NCBI GenBank assembly: GCA_016198885.1
Contig: JACQHV010000206.1
Span: 1 to 5,611, forward strand
Direction of reading: 5' to 3'
Source: Gammaproteobacteria bacterium
GTDB lineage: Bacteria; Pseudomonadota; Gammaproteobacteria; Eutrophobiales; Eutrophobiaceae
DNA: 5,611 bases
The position numbers were made by a program, and so were the translations under genes. The notes under the pieces were generated by a model, which searched no databases, had not been told where the DNA came from, and worked only from the letters and a program-made list of their open reading frames with translations. Position 1 is the first letter of the stretch. Each line of letters begins with the position of its first letter. Below are positions 5,261-5,611 of this stretch, one piece after another.

Positions 5261-5611
5261 TAGTACTAACCGGAGGGTCCTGTCCGGAATGCGGCCAACC
5301 GGGCAACTCCACCTCGGACACTATCATGGCGTTCTGAAAAACTGGCTCAAACTGCAAAATGAATATGAGTGTTTTTTCTTCGTTGCCGATTGGCACGCAC
5401 TCACTACAGAGTACGAAACCCCGCAGGGTATTGCTGAAAATGTAAGGGAAATGGTCATTGACTGGCTGGCAGTCGGGATCAATCCCGGCGCCGCCAGGCT
5501 GTTTATCCAGTCCAAAGTGCCTGAACATGCGGAATTGCATTTATTACTGTCCATGTGTACCCCACTGGGCTGGCTGGAAAGGGTGCCCAGTTACAAGGAC
5601 CAGCAGGAAAA
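5253..5611 (+). CDS. trpS: Tryptophanyl-tRNA synthetase TrpRS, N-terminal part
   Basis: TrpRS is a class Ic aminoacyl-tRNA synthetase that activates tryptophan with ATP and charges tRNA-Trp. The window holds the first 119 codons; the C-terminal part with the KMSKS loop is off the right edge. The ATP-binding start of the Rossmann fold is clear: RVLSGMRPTGQLHLGHYHGV (about 8-27), with HLGH as the HIGH signature. Next come FFFVADWHALTT (about 46-57), an ENVREMVIDWLAVGI helix, and FIQSKVPEHAELHLLLSM, followed by TPLGWLERVPSYKDQQ near the edge, all typical. No ATG fits: ATG 5289 would remove the conserved RVLSG segment. TTG at 5253 gives a short natural N-terminus and lies 7 bases after a G-rich Shine-Dalgarno stretch ending GGGGGA (5241-5246), so I take it as the start. 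A 7-base G run (5239-5245) is part of that site. Confidence 0.95.
   Translation, partial: MSSSTNRRVLSGMRPTGQLHLGHYHGVLKNWLKLQNEYECFFFVADWHALTTEYETPQGIAENVREMVIDWLAVGINPGAARLFIQSKVPEHAELHLLLSMCTPLGWLERVPSYKDQQE

Noticed and set aside
1..5611. CRISPR array, tRNA, rRNA, insertion sequence or phage genes
   Set aside because: No regularly spaced repeats, no cloverleaf with tRNA landmarks, and no transposase or integrase protein features were seen on either strand.

Overview
The window reads as the chromosome of a gammaproteobacterium outside the enterics. The signs are a Dam-type GATC methylase close to that of E. coli, a YciB–YciI–BolA gene run, a YciO of E. coli type, and DapE and TrpRS of proteobacterial type. 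I cannot name the genus. Most of the window is housekeeping. I see no phage, insertion sequence, CRISPR array, tRNA or rRNA.

Layout. (1) 1-501, plus strand: the C-terminal part of a classical short-chain dehydrogenase/reductase, cut by the window edge. (2) 502-1383: a less conserved stretch. It holds a 76-bp element (535-610) that can fold as a closing stem with two inner hairpins, an intact antitoxin gene (739-981), a wrecked ParE/RelE-type toxin gene overlapping it (965-1259), and a 17-bp tandem duplication (1324-1357). (3) 1384-4498, minus strand: a compact five-gene run, transcribed yciB > yciI > bolA > dam > dapE, with gaps of 1 to 15 bases or touching ends. (4) 4555-5178, plus strand: yciO, divergent from yciB across a 56-bp gap. 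(5) 5253 to the right edge, plus strand: the N-terminal part of trpS, beginning at TTG.

How the genes work together. The minus-strand run joins unrelated jobs: cell-envelope integrity (YciB), a small enzyme-like protein (YciI), iron-sulfur or redox-linked BolA, GATC methylation (Dam) and lysine/peptidoglycan precursor synthesis (DapE). The spacing implies co-transcription and translational coupling rather than one pathway. YciO belongs to the threonylcarbamoyl-AMP synthase superfamily and TrpRS charges tRNA-Trp, so the right side is translation-related.

The most notable points are these. The dam gene lacks a normal start codon at the only position that fits its protein family and its Shine-Dalgarno site; an ATT sits exactly where a stop/start overlap would place ATG. 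The toxin-antitoxin locus has an intact antitoxin and a toxin killed by a frameshift and a nonsense codon. The structured 76-bp intergenic element is unexplained. I found no convincing new multi-gene system.
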